In this document: positions 25,575-36,539 of the stretch, piece after piece
Layout of the letters: every line of letters begins with the position of its first letter
Numbering within the stretch: position 1 is the first letter of the stretch
Assembly (NCBI GenBank): GCA_030248135.1
Contig: JASANC010001711.1
Span: forward strand, 62,001 to 126,000
Direction of reading: 5' to 3'
DNA length: 64,000 nt
Origin: Theristus sp. LFF4_11
Taxonomy: Eukaryota; Nematoda; Chromadorea; Monhysterida; Xyalidae
Program-made: the position numbers and the translations under genes
The notes under the pieces: model-generated
The model's database searches: none
What the model saw: the letters and a program-made list of their open reading frames with translations, nothing else
Told to the model about the DNA's origin: nothing

Positions 25575-26601
25575 TAGGGTTAAGGGCTTTGAAAAAAAAT
25601 TTTTTTTTATTTTTTTTTCGTTTTTTTTTAAATTTGGATTTTTTTTCAAACTTAAAAAAATTGAAAAATTTTTCTTTTACTTTGCTCTGAAAATTCGATT
25701 TATGGCATAATTTCTTGAAAGTTCAAACCAAATTTTCTTCCCAACTTCTTTGTGTGCTTAGGTACATGTCATTATTTGGTCATTTTGACCGACGTACTCC
25801 ATGTTTTTCGATTTGGATGACTTCTAGAGTCAATTTTTAGCGTTGAAATGACTTAACTGAATTGAAATATCGTTTCAGAAATCGTTTTCTTGCAACTTAG
25901 AACATGTTTTTTCAGTCGGTAGGCCATGAGATGAACATGATATTTTGTTGATTGGCGTATGGTCTACAATGGAGTTGTGCGATATATTGTTAAACAATTG
26001 GAGCGGAGATGTTGGTTAATACCACATCACACGACCGTTTTTCAGATACCCGATAACATGGCCACATGTTAAAACTTGCGTGCTGAGCTAAACTAACGTG
26101 TTAAACTTGCGTCTGTCAGTTGCCCGCAACGTGATCGCGAAATCATGGTACGTGTTTTCGATACGATGACTTGAAGAGTGGGCTCTCGCCATGTGGCAGA
26201 TAGCATAGCTGGTTGAACCTGAAAGTAAGTGTCTTGGGGGGGGGCGACCGGGTCGACAGGGGTTGTCGACTTAGCTACAGCAAACAGGAATTTTTGAACA
26301 CAGTCAAATTTTGGTAATTTTCTAAAGAGGAACAACTAAGAACGGTTCAATATTCAAGTACACGTCGAAAATTGTCCTGTTTTACTGTTGAAAATGCAAC
26401 TTTCCCTCTATGAAATGGACATAATTTCAATAAAACACGATTTTCGCTCTTATAGTTTTTCGGATCGTTCTGAAAATAGTCTAGATGAACTCAGCTCGAC
26501 GAGACGCTTCGAACAAACCTAACTTGTAAAAAAAAATTTTTTTTTAAAAAATTTTTTTTTTAATTTAAAAAAAAAATCCGGATTTTTTTCCCCTAACCCT
26601 A
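25575..26601. mobile_element. 1-kb dispersed element, copy A
   Basis: Almost identical over its length to 34553-35584, with only a few base changes and small indels visible by eye, such as GTTATAG present in copy B near 34942. Ends are inverted: AGGGTTAAGGGCTTTG with A/T tracts at the left and CCCCTAACCCTAG at the right. The same minus-strand open frame (26093-26335) occurs in copy B but resembles no protein I know. Interpreted as a young non-autonomous transposon. Confidence 0.85.
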
Positions 26602-27160
26602 GGTGGGAGCAGTTTGATGCTCGCTCAGCTAGTCACTTTTTTAGCTCATCTCTCCACGTGTTTGTCCTGTCTACAGCAAAGTTCGCTTTTTACACATACA
26701 GAACGGTAGATCTGACCTGACCTTCTTGTATTTTTTGAAAAAATTGCAAACCAACAGCGAAAATAATAACAATGAAAAAAAACTTAGATAGCCACCTTCT
26801 TCATTGCTGTATTTGACGAAACAGATCACAAATAGCAGACATATCGGCACAACGGCAACAAAACAGCAGCGCATGTTCACTAACAATCTGAAAAGCCAGC
26901 TAACAAGAACCAGATCTTGTTCAATCCATATGCTTTGCCACTTTGGTCTTTTCTTTTTTGAATCGTTTTTACATGGTTGATTATTGATTTATTGCTTGCA
27001 CGTCTCGTTGACTTGACGGCGACAGTCGACACCGCAAGTCCGCAAAACTAACCACCTGAAGTTCAAAAAAAACCACCGCAAGTTCCGTGGTCTAGGAGGG
27101 AAAAGACCGCAGTTGTTCCGTTGCTGCGGCTTGGTTTTTGGTTGGGGCCGGGCGCGGGCG
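26602..27160. other. Short unique stretch between repeats
   Basis: No gene seen. The only open frames are short and hydrophobic by base composition. GGGCCGGGCGCGGGCGCA at 27144-27161 is a small GC-rich patch next to the following repeat. Confidence 0.35.
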
Positions 27161-27560
27161 CATATGTAGGGTTCGATTTTTTTTTAAATTTTTATATAAA
27201 ACTTTTTTAATCTGGATTTTTAAAATTAATTTTTTTAATTGATTAAAAACAAAGTTTGGCCATCAAAATTGTACTTTTATCTGAAAATGCGTTTAAGACA
27301 TTTTCCACAGAAAAAGACAGTGACCTTATGATTTTTTGCTTAGAGTTTCGTGTGGACTGTTTTAGGCAGAATTTTGTTGACAATTTCTTTCTGGTCAAAG
27401 ATCGACGAGCAAAGTCCAGATGCCGATAGAAGCTTCTGCAATTGGTTTAATGAGCTCGTTAACTGCTGACTAAAAAACAATAAATTACCTTGTTTTTACG
27501 CTTCATGTGAAGAAAACTGCTTGTCAGTCAACTCGAAGCTGTTGCCGAGCCGATTTGTCG
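27161..27560. repeat. Dispersed repeat related to 35728-36380
   Basis: Blocks TGGCCATCAAAATTGTAC, TGAAAATGCGTTTAAGACA, GTTTCGTGTGGACTG and GTCAAAGATCGACGAG recur in the same order at 35828-36330, where the copy is interrupted by an inverted CCTAA repeat. No protein recognised. Confidence 0.7.
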
Positions 27561-27705
27561 TCTCGAAGAAGCGCGGCGTTGTCCATCAACAACAACGTGA
27601 ACCGGCGCGTTTTCTATCTGAAGTATGGAACACAGAAAAATCATTTGGAACGAGGTTTGGTTTGGATAGACATTAGACATGCTGCAAAAAGTAGGTCCTA
27701 TAAAC

Positions 27706-29243
27706 ATAGTTGTTCCAGAGCCGAGGGGTTGGGGGGGGGCCGATATAGATAGCTGGAGCAAATTTTCCAGATAGATTTGTGATAGATAGATCCAGATACA
27801 AATCAGGGGGGGATTTGTATACATACTTAAAAGTGATTTTTTTGATTTCTGATCAGAGGTTGCTTGCAATGAGTCGTTGTAAGGTTCCTAATCCTAAACC
27901 TGATCCTAATCCTAAGTGAAGCCTTTTTGATAAGGTGAAAATGATCAATTTAGTTTTTGCATTTTTTTCTTTCCTGTGTTAAAGGGCAGGGGCCACCGCC
28001 ACTGCACATGCACCTGTTTTAATAATGATGCATTACTGGGGCATGTGACTTTGGGGTAGGGTTGTTAAACAAAAATGAAAATTTTTTTTAACAAAAAAAG
28101 TGATTAAAAATGCCGATTTAAAAAAAAATTCGAAAATTTTTTTTTCTTCTAATATGCTCTGAAAACCTCAATTTTGGCACAATTTTTCGAAAGTTCAACA
28201 AAAATTTTCTTTGATTATACCTCGTAAAACCTTTAGCAGTCGATTTTGGACCGTTTTACCGACTGATTTTAGGCTTCGACAACATCTGCGATGAAGTTTT
28301 TGAGCGTCCCAAAGCTTGGCCTACCATTTCCGATGCAGATAAGGTGACGATTCGCCTCGCAGAGCGTCCGATTGTGCTCGCTGCTCCGTTTGCAAGCGCT
28401 ACGTTGTCTGGTTGCTGCTTCGTGTCGTGTCGTCGCGACACCATCAGAAGAATTGATCGAATTTCAAGGCGGTATGTTTGTCTTTACTTTAGCATTAGCT
28501 TAGCTGAGGACAATTAGTGACGTTTTGGAGGTCAAAACACAAGAAGAGGCATGGTGACGGTTTGGAAAAGGGGTAATTGAGGTCACCAAAACAAAATCTG
28601 CAAAGTTCCGCCATACGGGAGTCATTCGGGAGTGTGTGAGTGTGATCACTGCCCTCGGCCGACCAATCAGCTGATTCCACATTTTATTGAGTTCGACTGT
28701 AAGCACACAAGGGGGTGGGTACCCACAGGGGGTTCCGGGTTTAGGGGGGTTGGTGTGACGGGACAACCCCCACTCCCCCAGGGCGGAACGTCAGGCTAGG
28801 GGGTACACACACCCCCACCCCCTCATCTTCGGTACTGCTCTGAAAGCCTCATTTTTGGCACAATTTTTGGAAAGTTCAACAAAATTTTGGACCGTTTTAC
28901 CGATTGATTTTAGGTGGCTTGATATTTCCGATGTAGCCAAGGTGACATTTCGACTCACATTGTAAATTCTGAGCATCCGAGCTGAACCGTCTGCAAGCGC
29001 TACTCTGTTTTGTTGCTGTTTCGTGTCGTGTCATGGCGTCGTCATCATAATTGATCGAATTTCAAGCCGGTAAGCTTTCATTCAGTTGCGCTGGGGATGA
29101 TTAGTGGCGTTTTTGGGGTCAAAACGCAAGAAGCTTTTTTAAGTTATTTTTCAACAAAACAGCATTGTTTTTAACGATTTTTGTTTTTTAACAACCATAC
29201 AACCCCCCCCCCACACCCCAACCCTTAGCTCTGGAACCACGTT
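27706..29243. mobile_element. Large TIR element, copy 1
   Basis: Left end ATAGTTGTTCCAGAGCCGAG with GGGGTTGGGG, right end its diverged complement (CCCCAACCCTTAGCTCTGGA). The same ends bound 34009-35616. The interior holds GATAGATAG runs, a CCTAA-repeat fragment (27888-27930), and blocks TGCTCTGAAAACCTCAATTT and AAGTTCAACAAAATTTT also seen in the 1-kb elements. No intact gene. Confidence 0.65.
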
Positions 29244-32200
29244 CTTAGTTTTTTACAGAAATAACTAAAATTTGGACGAGTGCTACAATATGAAAGAAAT
29301 TCACATGCATCTTCATCAAAAATCCATTCCAATTGGGATTAACAACACCAATAACGTGTGGTGTATCTGGGAGTGTATCTGGGACTGCCTCCCCTTCAAC
29401 GTTTCAACACTTGACATTTTTTAAGCAAATTTATGGTGATAAACGCTCATATTATAACAAGTAACTATTGTGTGTTAACGAGCGTTTCAAAACGTTAACA
29501 AGCATTTCAAAACGTCTCATTTTTTGTTTTCCCTGTGGACGTCCTTAGTGAGCGCGACGATGTCGATTCGTTTCATTCACAAGTTTCGTCATGCAAAGCC
29601 GGAAACAAAAAAGCGGAATTTATAATTGTCATGTGGAATAACAACTCTTTCGTCAACCCCGTGCGCGTGGTGCACGCGTGAGGTGTGTTATCAATGACTG
29701 GTGAATGACTGGTTAAAATCACACTATCTTGAGTATTGAACGGCCACTTGAGTATGGAACGTTACTCACTTTATCCACTTTTACATTTGTCAACAACATT
29801 CGAGCCAATCACCAGAATATTGTTACAAAGATTCCGATCTGCAAACGCGCACAACGCAGAGCAAGTGGTGAAAATGTATGCAACGTGTGATTTTGAACTG
29901 TGGTTGTGTTAGTGTTTTGGTGCTGTATTTTTTATGATTTTCTGAAATAGTGAAGCGTGTTATTGTTACAGATTGTGATTTATGTTGAAATGCAGCTGTA
30001 CACGCCACACAACAAGTGACATACCTGAACATCAAATGAAAAATGTATTCTTTTCTGAAATTTCTGTTTTGTTGTCGGTGCTCGTTCGTTTATCATAACA
30101 CCAATACCTGTTGGAATTTATACCTCGCTTTTGCAATGCATATTGACTGTTCGAAATTTTAGATCGCTGAATTTTTATTGCCAGCTCATTCTGGTCAGAA
30201 TCTGTATAACTGTTCTGTTCTTTTTGCATCATGCTTAATTTGTCGCAATGAATCATGCATTCAATTGTCGAAATGAACCATAGAACAGGACAAAAACACA
30301 ACACCAACAAAATCATTAACAAAAACTAATGACAGTTCACACTGTAAAACATTTTCCGCCGCTCCCGGTTTTATCTGAGGCGGTTCACCAATTCATGTGG
30401 GATGCATCAACAGATTTCCGCGCAGAGTCCACACAAACACCATGCTTCGAGTTTGCATGCAGCAGAACGCGCATTTGCATATGTTGCAGCATTTTCGACT
30501 GCGCAATGTTGAATGTGCAAAGTGAAAACGTTGGTTGACTGCAAACATTTTGGTTGAACTGCGTTAAACAACGCACAGCACATGCGACCGTGCACGCATG
30601 CGCACGATGCTTTGACCTGCAAAACCAATATGCCAAAACGCAAAAACACACCGGCTTTTGCGTTGATCCTGCTGATAGTGGTGATTATGACGCGATCAAT
30701 AACCAATGCAACACTGTACGTTCATTACTTGCTTTACACTGCACTGTTCTGTTTTGTGCACCACTCGGATTTTTAGTCGTTTATTAATACTCGTTTCACT
30801 TTTTACTGATCCGTTAGGTGATTTATTAGGTTGTTTTATTGATTACCAATGTGTCCCTGCAAATTTTGTTCGTTTAAGGAATTACACGGTAAAAATTGTT
30901 GCTGTAAATTTTTAACCACAATGAAAACGATTTTAATTTGCACGTTTCAAAGCAACAGAAGAATGCAGTGAAGATGTTTGATTGACAGTTCAAAAGTTTC
31001 ATTCTTGACTTTTTTGACGTCAAGTTCGTAAGAGTCCCGAATGAATTAAGGTAGTTATCACCTTGATGGCGCAGAAACTTTTGGTGCAACAAAAGAAACT
31101 GAATGTGACAAATCACGAAACAGAAAAAAAACTTTTGCGACTGAAAACTGGTCAAAGAATATACTTGCCTATTTTTGTCCAGTTACAACTTTTCGCGTCC
31201 GTTCAGCAATAAGTTTTATTATTGACTATCTCTCGCATTGAACATCTTACGACGCGTTCTATGCATTTGACACTTGTTGCACCCTATTATGCGTCTTGTA
31301 AATTGTCAAGTCTTGTTTATTGTTCGAAAACAAGAATAGAATTTGAAGAAGTATTTCTTTCGCATTTGTCAACACAGCAAACGCTTCATGTTTTTCTTCT
31401 GTTCCCAAAAGAAATTTGTTCCTCAATACAGCTTTTTATTGTTGTCGCAGAATCAAATTTTGATTTAATGATCCATTTGACTTTTTTCTTGTTCTGACAA
31501 ATGAGGATGTCATCAGCAAGTAAATAAAGACACAATTGTCAAATAACATGTGTACTAATGAGAAACAGAATTTCTTCCACGTTACCAGTGAAACAGTAAC
31601 AAACAGCAGCACATGGCAAACTTCATTTAATGATACGGTGGCTTAACTATTGACGTCGTTGCTATTTTTTTCGGTAAACAAATTTATTTGTGACGCGCAC
31701 TGTTCTTACTCATTTCAAACTACGTTCGTCAATTTTTAAATATTGTACGCGTATAAAAAACTGTCCATAAAACTTGATGCGCATATGTTTGGCGTTGGCA
31801 CATGTGATGTCTGTTCCCAGTTGTAATATTTTTTCTTTGACGGGCATGCCTGGGCAAAGGAATCACTTTACTGGATTGTGCCCGTTTGCCGCATGCTGCT
31901 GCCTCTGTCGGGTAATTATTTCACACAACCAACGCGAAGTTTTCTAAACCCGAGCAAAAACGTCGTTTGTCGTGTGCACATCGCAGTTTTCAATTCACCA
32001 TTTGAACGCCAGATGGAGAAAATCAACGGTAAAAACTTCCACAATTTTACACAATGCACTAAACACTTTTGGTGTATGTCTCGAAAAAGAAAAATAATAC
32101 AATTCTGTCGAAATTACAGGACGAATTGCGAAGCAAAAACGCGTGCAACACTAAAACTTTTCCATCATATCCAATTTACCACCATTTCGTACGGTGAATA

Positions 32201-32317
32201 AGATATCCAGTCAGCGGGTCAACGTTTCGGTTACACAGCACTGAAATAAAATATAATTCGGCAGTGCCAATTTGAAGACAACAACAAGTGAACATTGTAA
32301 AGAAACTGGAGTACACA
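29244..32317. other. Unique-looking region without a supported gene
   Basis: About 3 kb of AT-rich sequence with normal complexity. Short open frames on both strands have no recognisable domain or splice partner. Neither tRNA nor rRNA features are seen. It lies between a cluster of repeats and a coding-like exon at 32318, so distal control sequence or 5' noncoding exons are possible but not shown. Confidence 0.35.
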
Positions 32318-32548
32318 ATGGAGGACACCGCCGACTCGGTCGCTGTCGGGGACACTGAGAACACGCAATCGACTGAATGCCCCAATCAACAGTCAACCAC
32401 AGAGAGTTCGCAGGCGGCGCACAACCGAGCGACAATGTTGAACCAACCGAAACAGCAAAAGCCACCCGCTGGTTACAGGATTCAGCCGGCTGAAAAGCCT
32501 GTCAACAGCAACGAGAAGACGACAACGCCAAAGAACAACAAACTCGTG
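32318..32548 (+). CDS. Isolated coding-like exon, Ser/Thr/Gln/Asn-rich
   Basis: The ATG at 32318 opens 77 codons up to a donor-like GTTAGT at 32549. The product begins MEDTADSVAVGDTENTQ and is rich in Q, T, S, N and P, looking like a disordered N-terminus. Composition changes sharply to AT-rich after the putative donor, as expected at an exon end. No partner exon was found before the repeats that follow. It could be the first exon of an unseen gene or an alternative 5' exon of Patched, 6.2 kb downstream on the same strand, though the Patched exon at 38730 has its own ATG. Confidence 0.4.
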
Positions 32549-32811
32549 GTTAGTTGTAGCGTTCTTTTCAAAAGTTTTTTTTTTGGGATTTTTTGCATGA
32601 ACTTCTTTTGCCACAAAAGAAAACTAGAGCTGTACCGCGATCGTCGAAGGCATCCTCGAAATATTTATAGCGCACAGGAAAACAATATACCGGTACTTTA
32701 TGAACAGGAAAACTATATGCTCGCATTTCTAATTAACCCAACTTGCCTTTGCATAAGTGACATAACATGTACCAAAGATGAGGGGTAGGAGGTGAAACCC
32801 TGAAACCCAAT

Positions 32812-32975
32812 GGTAACCTAAGCCAAGCCTTTTCAAGATGAAAGATGTCAGAATAATTGCGTTTTAAACAAGTTTTTATTGAAACCGGAGCATGTGCACG
32901 TGCGCTAGTGGATCATGAGCATGAGCATGCGGACGCGAGGTGCACTTGCGTTTTTTTTTAAGAAGCGCCCAGCCG
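32812..32975 (+). repeat. Dispersed repeat with CCTAA units (copy 2)
   Basis: Contains AACCTAAGCCAAGCC, TGTCAGAATAATTGCG, GTGGATCATGAGCATGAGCA and a poly-T, matching the copies at 10495, 35858 (inverted) and 62340. The CCTAA block is reduced here. Confidence 0.75.
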
Positions 32976-33354
32976 TCGGAATTGGGGAAAGGGGTGGGTA
33001 CTAAGTTGGGTGGGTTAGGGGAAAAAAGAAACGCCGGATTTTTTAGTTTTTTTATTCAATGTTTTTTAATTTTGATTTTTGTTTAACAACCCTACTCTCC
33101 CCCAGCCCCACCCTGTGACCCTGCCCTGCCCCGCCCCCTGAAATAGCTATGGTTGATTGGCTGCTTTGAGGTGTAATTTTAATTGTACAGTCGAACTTTA
33201 TAAAATTGATTGGTCGGTCGCTGCTATCAACAGATTGGTCGACCGAGCGGAGGCTGCTCATACTCCGCACCCTTCTTTTTTCGTGGATCTGGAATCTATT
33301 GAAACATGTTTCTTTTGATTGAGTGTGAATTTCCAGCACCCTTTTCCAGAAAGA

Positions 33355-33425
33355 CACCGCGACACCCACCCCCAAAAACCTGACACTGTACCATCCACAC
33401 CCCCTCGAAATTTGCGTGCCACCCA
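33355..33425. repeat. Short C-rich repeat shared with 62660-62715
   Basis: The words ACACCCACCCCC, CCTGACACTG, ACCATCCACACCCC and CTCGAAATTTGC occur in the same order here and at 62660-62715. In both places it lies downstream of a CCTAA dispersed repeat, suggesting one larger decayed element. Confidence 0.65.
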
Positions 33426-33639
33426 CCCACCCCACCCACCTCTCACATGGAACAAAATTTCATTGACAGTTGACATCCCCAATATTTTTTCGGACCATCT
33501 AAAAATCATGAATTTTTTGCTCAAAATTATGATTTTTCGTCTCTGAAGCAGTACCGAAGGCGAAAGCAAATTTTCGAGGGGGGTGTCGTCACGTGGGGGC
33601 CAGGCGTGCGTGGGTCATGGACTCATGGGGGGGGTGCAC

Positions 33640-34440
33640 TGTTGTAGAAAAATTTCTGAAAAACGAGTTTTCGCCATCTCGGCTCAGCTATTATCAACAT
33701 GTATCTAAAAAATTTTGTTTTCGAAAACAGAAAATGGGCCTATTTTTGACCAAAATTGACTATTTTTGGTTGTAATTCTTGAAAATTTTGTTTATTTTTG
33801 GTAAAATACGCGTTTATACTTGATTTTTAATGTATTTTTAGCATTGTTTTGCTGTTTTTATAGCTTTTTAGCGTTTTAGTTATTTATCTAATTTCAAAAT
33901 TTTGACCGCCCCCCCCCAAAGTCACATGCTCCCCCCCGCGGCCCCTCCAAAATCACATGCCTTCCTCCGCGCCCCCCCCCAAAATTTTCAAGCTTTCAAT
34001 ATATCTGCATAGTTGTTCCAGAGCAGAGGGGTTGGGGGCCGATATACAATAGATAGCTGGAACAAATTTTCCAGATAGATAGCTGGAAAATTTTGGGGGG
34101 GAGGCATGTGACTTTGGGGGCGCCGGTCAAAATTTTGAAATTTGATAGACAGATAGCTGAAACGCCAAAAGCTATAACAACAGCAAAATAAGGCAAAAAA
34201 TACACTAAAAACCGAGTATAAACGCATATTTTACCTAAAATTAGCAAAATTTCAAGAATTACGAGCAAAAATGGTCAATTTTGGTCAAAAATTGACTCAT
34301 TTCATGTCTTCGAAGACAAAAATTTTCAGATAGAATAAATAGCTGGCTGAGAAAATTTTTTAGATAGATCATAGCTGAGCCGAAAAAACCTGTCTGATAG
34401 AGATAGATTCAAAATTTTTTGGGGGGGGGCGGCCCTCCCC
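33640..34440. mobile_element. Foldback repeat, arms of about 310 bp
   Basis: The left arm (about 33645-33960) and the right arm (about 34102-34420) are inverted copies. TTGACCAAAATTGACTATTT, GTAAAATACGCGTTTATAC, CAAAATTTTGACCG and CAAAGTCACATG on the left have their complements in reverse order on the right. The middle carries C-tracts, G-tracts and GATAGATAGCTGG repeats. Non-coding. Confidence 0.7.
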
Positions 34441-35616
34441 CCCCCCCCACAGCTCCCCCCCCTCCCCCAAGAACAACTATGTCTATCTGTAAAATTTGCT
34501 CCAGCTATATCGTAGCTATATCCAGCTGTATCTATATCGCCGCCTCCCCCAACTAGGGTTAGGGGCTTTGAAAAAAAATTTTTTTTTATTTTTTTTCGTT
34601 TAAAAAAAATTTGGATTTTTTTTTCAAACTTAAAAAAAAATTGAAAAATTTTTCTTCTACTTTGCTCTGAAAATTCGATTTATGGCATAATTTTTTGAAA
34701 GTTCAAACCAAATTTTCTTCCCAACTTCTTTGTGTGCTTAGGTACATGTCATTATTTGGTCATTTTGACCGACGTACTCCATGTTTTTCGATTTGGATGA
34801 CTTCTAGAGTCAATTTTTAGCGTTGAAATGACTTAACTGAATTGAAATATCGTTTCAGAAATCGTTTTCTTGCAACTTAGAACATGTTTTTTCAGTCGGT
34901 AGGCCATGAGATGAACATGATATTTTGTTGATTGGCGTATGTTATAGGTCTACAATGGAGTTGTGCGATATATTGTTAAACAATTGGAGCGGAGATGTTG
35001 GTTAATACCACATCACACGACCGTTTTTCAGATACCCGATAACATGGCCACATGTTAAAACTTGCGTGCTGAGCTAAACTAACGTGTTAAACTTGCGTCT
35101 GTCAGTTGCCCGCAACGTGATCGCGAAATCATGGTACGTGTTTTCGATACGATGATTTGAAGAGTGGGCTCTCGCCATGTGGCAGATAGCATAGCTGGTT
35201 GAACCTGAAAGTAAGTGTCTTGGGGGGGGGGCGACCGGGTCGACAGGGGTTGCCGACTTAGCTACAGCAAACAGGAATTTTTGAACACAGTCAAATTTTG
35301 GTAATTTTCTAAAGAGGAACAACTAAGAACGGTTCAATATTCAAGTACACATCGAAAATTGTCCTGTTTTACTGTTGAAAATGCAACTTTCCCTCTATGA
35401 AATGGACATAATTTCAATAAAACACGATTTTCGCTCTTATAGTTTTCCGGATCGTTCTGAAAATAGTCTAGATGAACTCAGCTCGACGAGACGCTTCGAA
35501 CAAACCTAACTTGTAAAAAAAATTTTTTTTTTAATTTTTTTTTTAATTTAAAAAAAAAATCCGGATTTTTTTCCCCTAACCCTACCCCCAACCCCCGGCT
35601 CTGGAACAACTATGAC
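34009..35616. mobile_element. Large TIR element, copy 2, enclosing 1-kb copy B
   Basis: Bounded by CATAGTTGTTCCAGAGCAGA with GGGGTTGGGGG (34009 on) and its complement CCCCCAACCCCCGGCTCTGG with AACAACTATG (35586-35616). It overlaps the right arm of the foldback repeat and contains the 1-kb element copy B. The same termini bound 27706-29243. No intact gene is seen inside. Confidence 0.65.
34553..35584. mobile_element. 1-kb dispersed element, copy B
   Basis: Near-identical to 25575-26601 in the same orientation, starting CTAGGGTTAGGGGCTTTG and ending CCCCTAACCCTA, so the two ends are inverted repeats of each other at least for CTAGGGTTAGGGG. High identity of the two copies implies recent duplication or transposition. 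Confidence 0.85.
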
Positions 35617-35727
35617 GCGGGGGGAATTCAAATGGTTTGGGTCAACAAAATTGGTACAGTGATTTTAGTCCCGTGAATAGGGCCGGCCGGGTCACTCTCT
35701 CACTCACTTTGGCTATGTCGTGCATGG

Positions 35728-36380
35728 GGTTCGAATTTTTTGAAAACTTTTTTTAAATTCTTTTTTTTTAATTAGGATTTTTTTCAATTAATTTTTTTTT
35801 GTTATTAACTAAAAAACGAATTTTGGCCATTAAAATTGTCCTAAAGCTTCATTACTAAAGCGCACGCGCACGGCATCGGCATGCTCATGCTCATGATCCA
35901 CTAGCGCGCGTGCACACGCTCCGCCCCCAACAAAAACTTGCTCAAAACGCAATTGTTCTGACATCTTCCTTCTTGAAAAGGCTTGGCTTAGGTTAGGGTT
36001 AGGTCAGGATAATGTTTAGCTTTGAATTAGGCTTCAGGATTAGGTTTTGGTTTAGGCTAGTTTAGGCAACGTCTGCCAACGTCAGTGCTTTGATTTAGTA
36101 CGACAGACCAACCAAAATTGTACTTTCTTCATCTAAAAATGCGTTTGAGACACTTTTCACAGAAATCGACATCATGCTTTTTTGCCTGGAGTGGAGTTTC
36201 GTGTGGACTTTGTTTTTGGCAGAATTTTTTGACAATTTCTGCTTTCTTCAGGTCAAAGATCGACGAGAAAAGTCCAGATACTGATTGAAGCTTCTGCAAT
36301 TGGTTTCATGAGCTTGTTAATGGACTAAAAAGCAGTAAATTACTTTGGTTTTATCCTTCAATTTGGTGGAAACCTACTTG
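35728..36380. repeat. Repeat related to 27161-27560, split by an inverted CCTAA repeat
   Basis: The flanking parts match 27161-27560. Between about 35845 and 36110 lies an inverted copy of the CCTAA dispersed repeat (TCATGATCCACTAGCGC, CGCAATTGTTCTGACATC, AAAAGGCTTGGCTTAGG and GGTTAGGGTTAGG). The CCTAA repeat therefore inserted into an older element here. Confidence 0.7.
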
Positions 36381-36539
36381 TCAATTCTTGATTGTTGCCG
36401 ATCACCCATATTTTTGAGGAGTATAAAAATAGATAAAAAAGCAGATGAAAAAGCTGAGCCGAAAAAAACGTCTCAGGTAGAAAGATTGGAAAAAAATTTG
36501 TAGGAAGCCCCCCTTAGCGGCCCAGCCCCAGCCCCCTCC

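Noticed and set aside
26093..35322. Shared open frame starting MFLFRKLPKFDCVQ in both 1-kb elements
   Set aside because: Present only because the elements are copies; no domain, short, and the frame diverges between copies near its end.
35729..35740. tRNA B-box-like GGGTTCGAATT
   Set aside because: No A-box or cloverleaf around it; inside a dispersed repeat.
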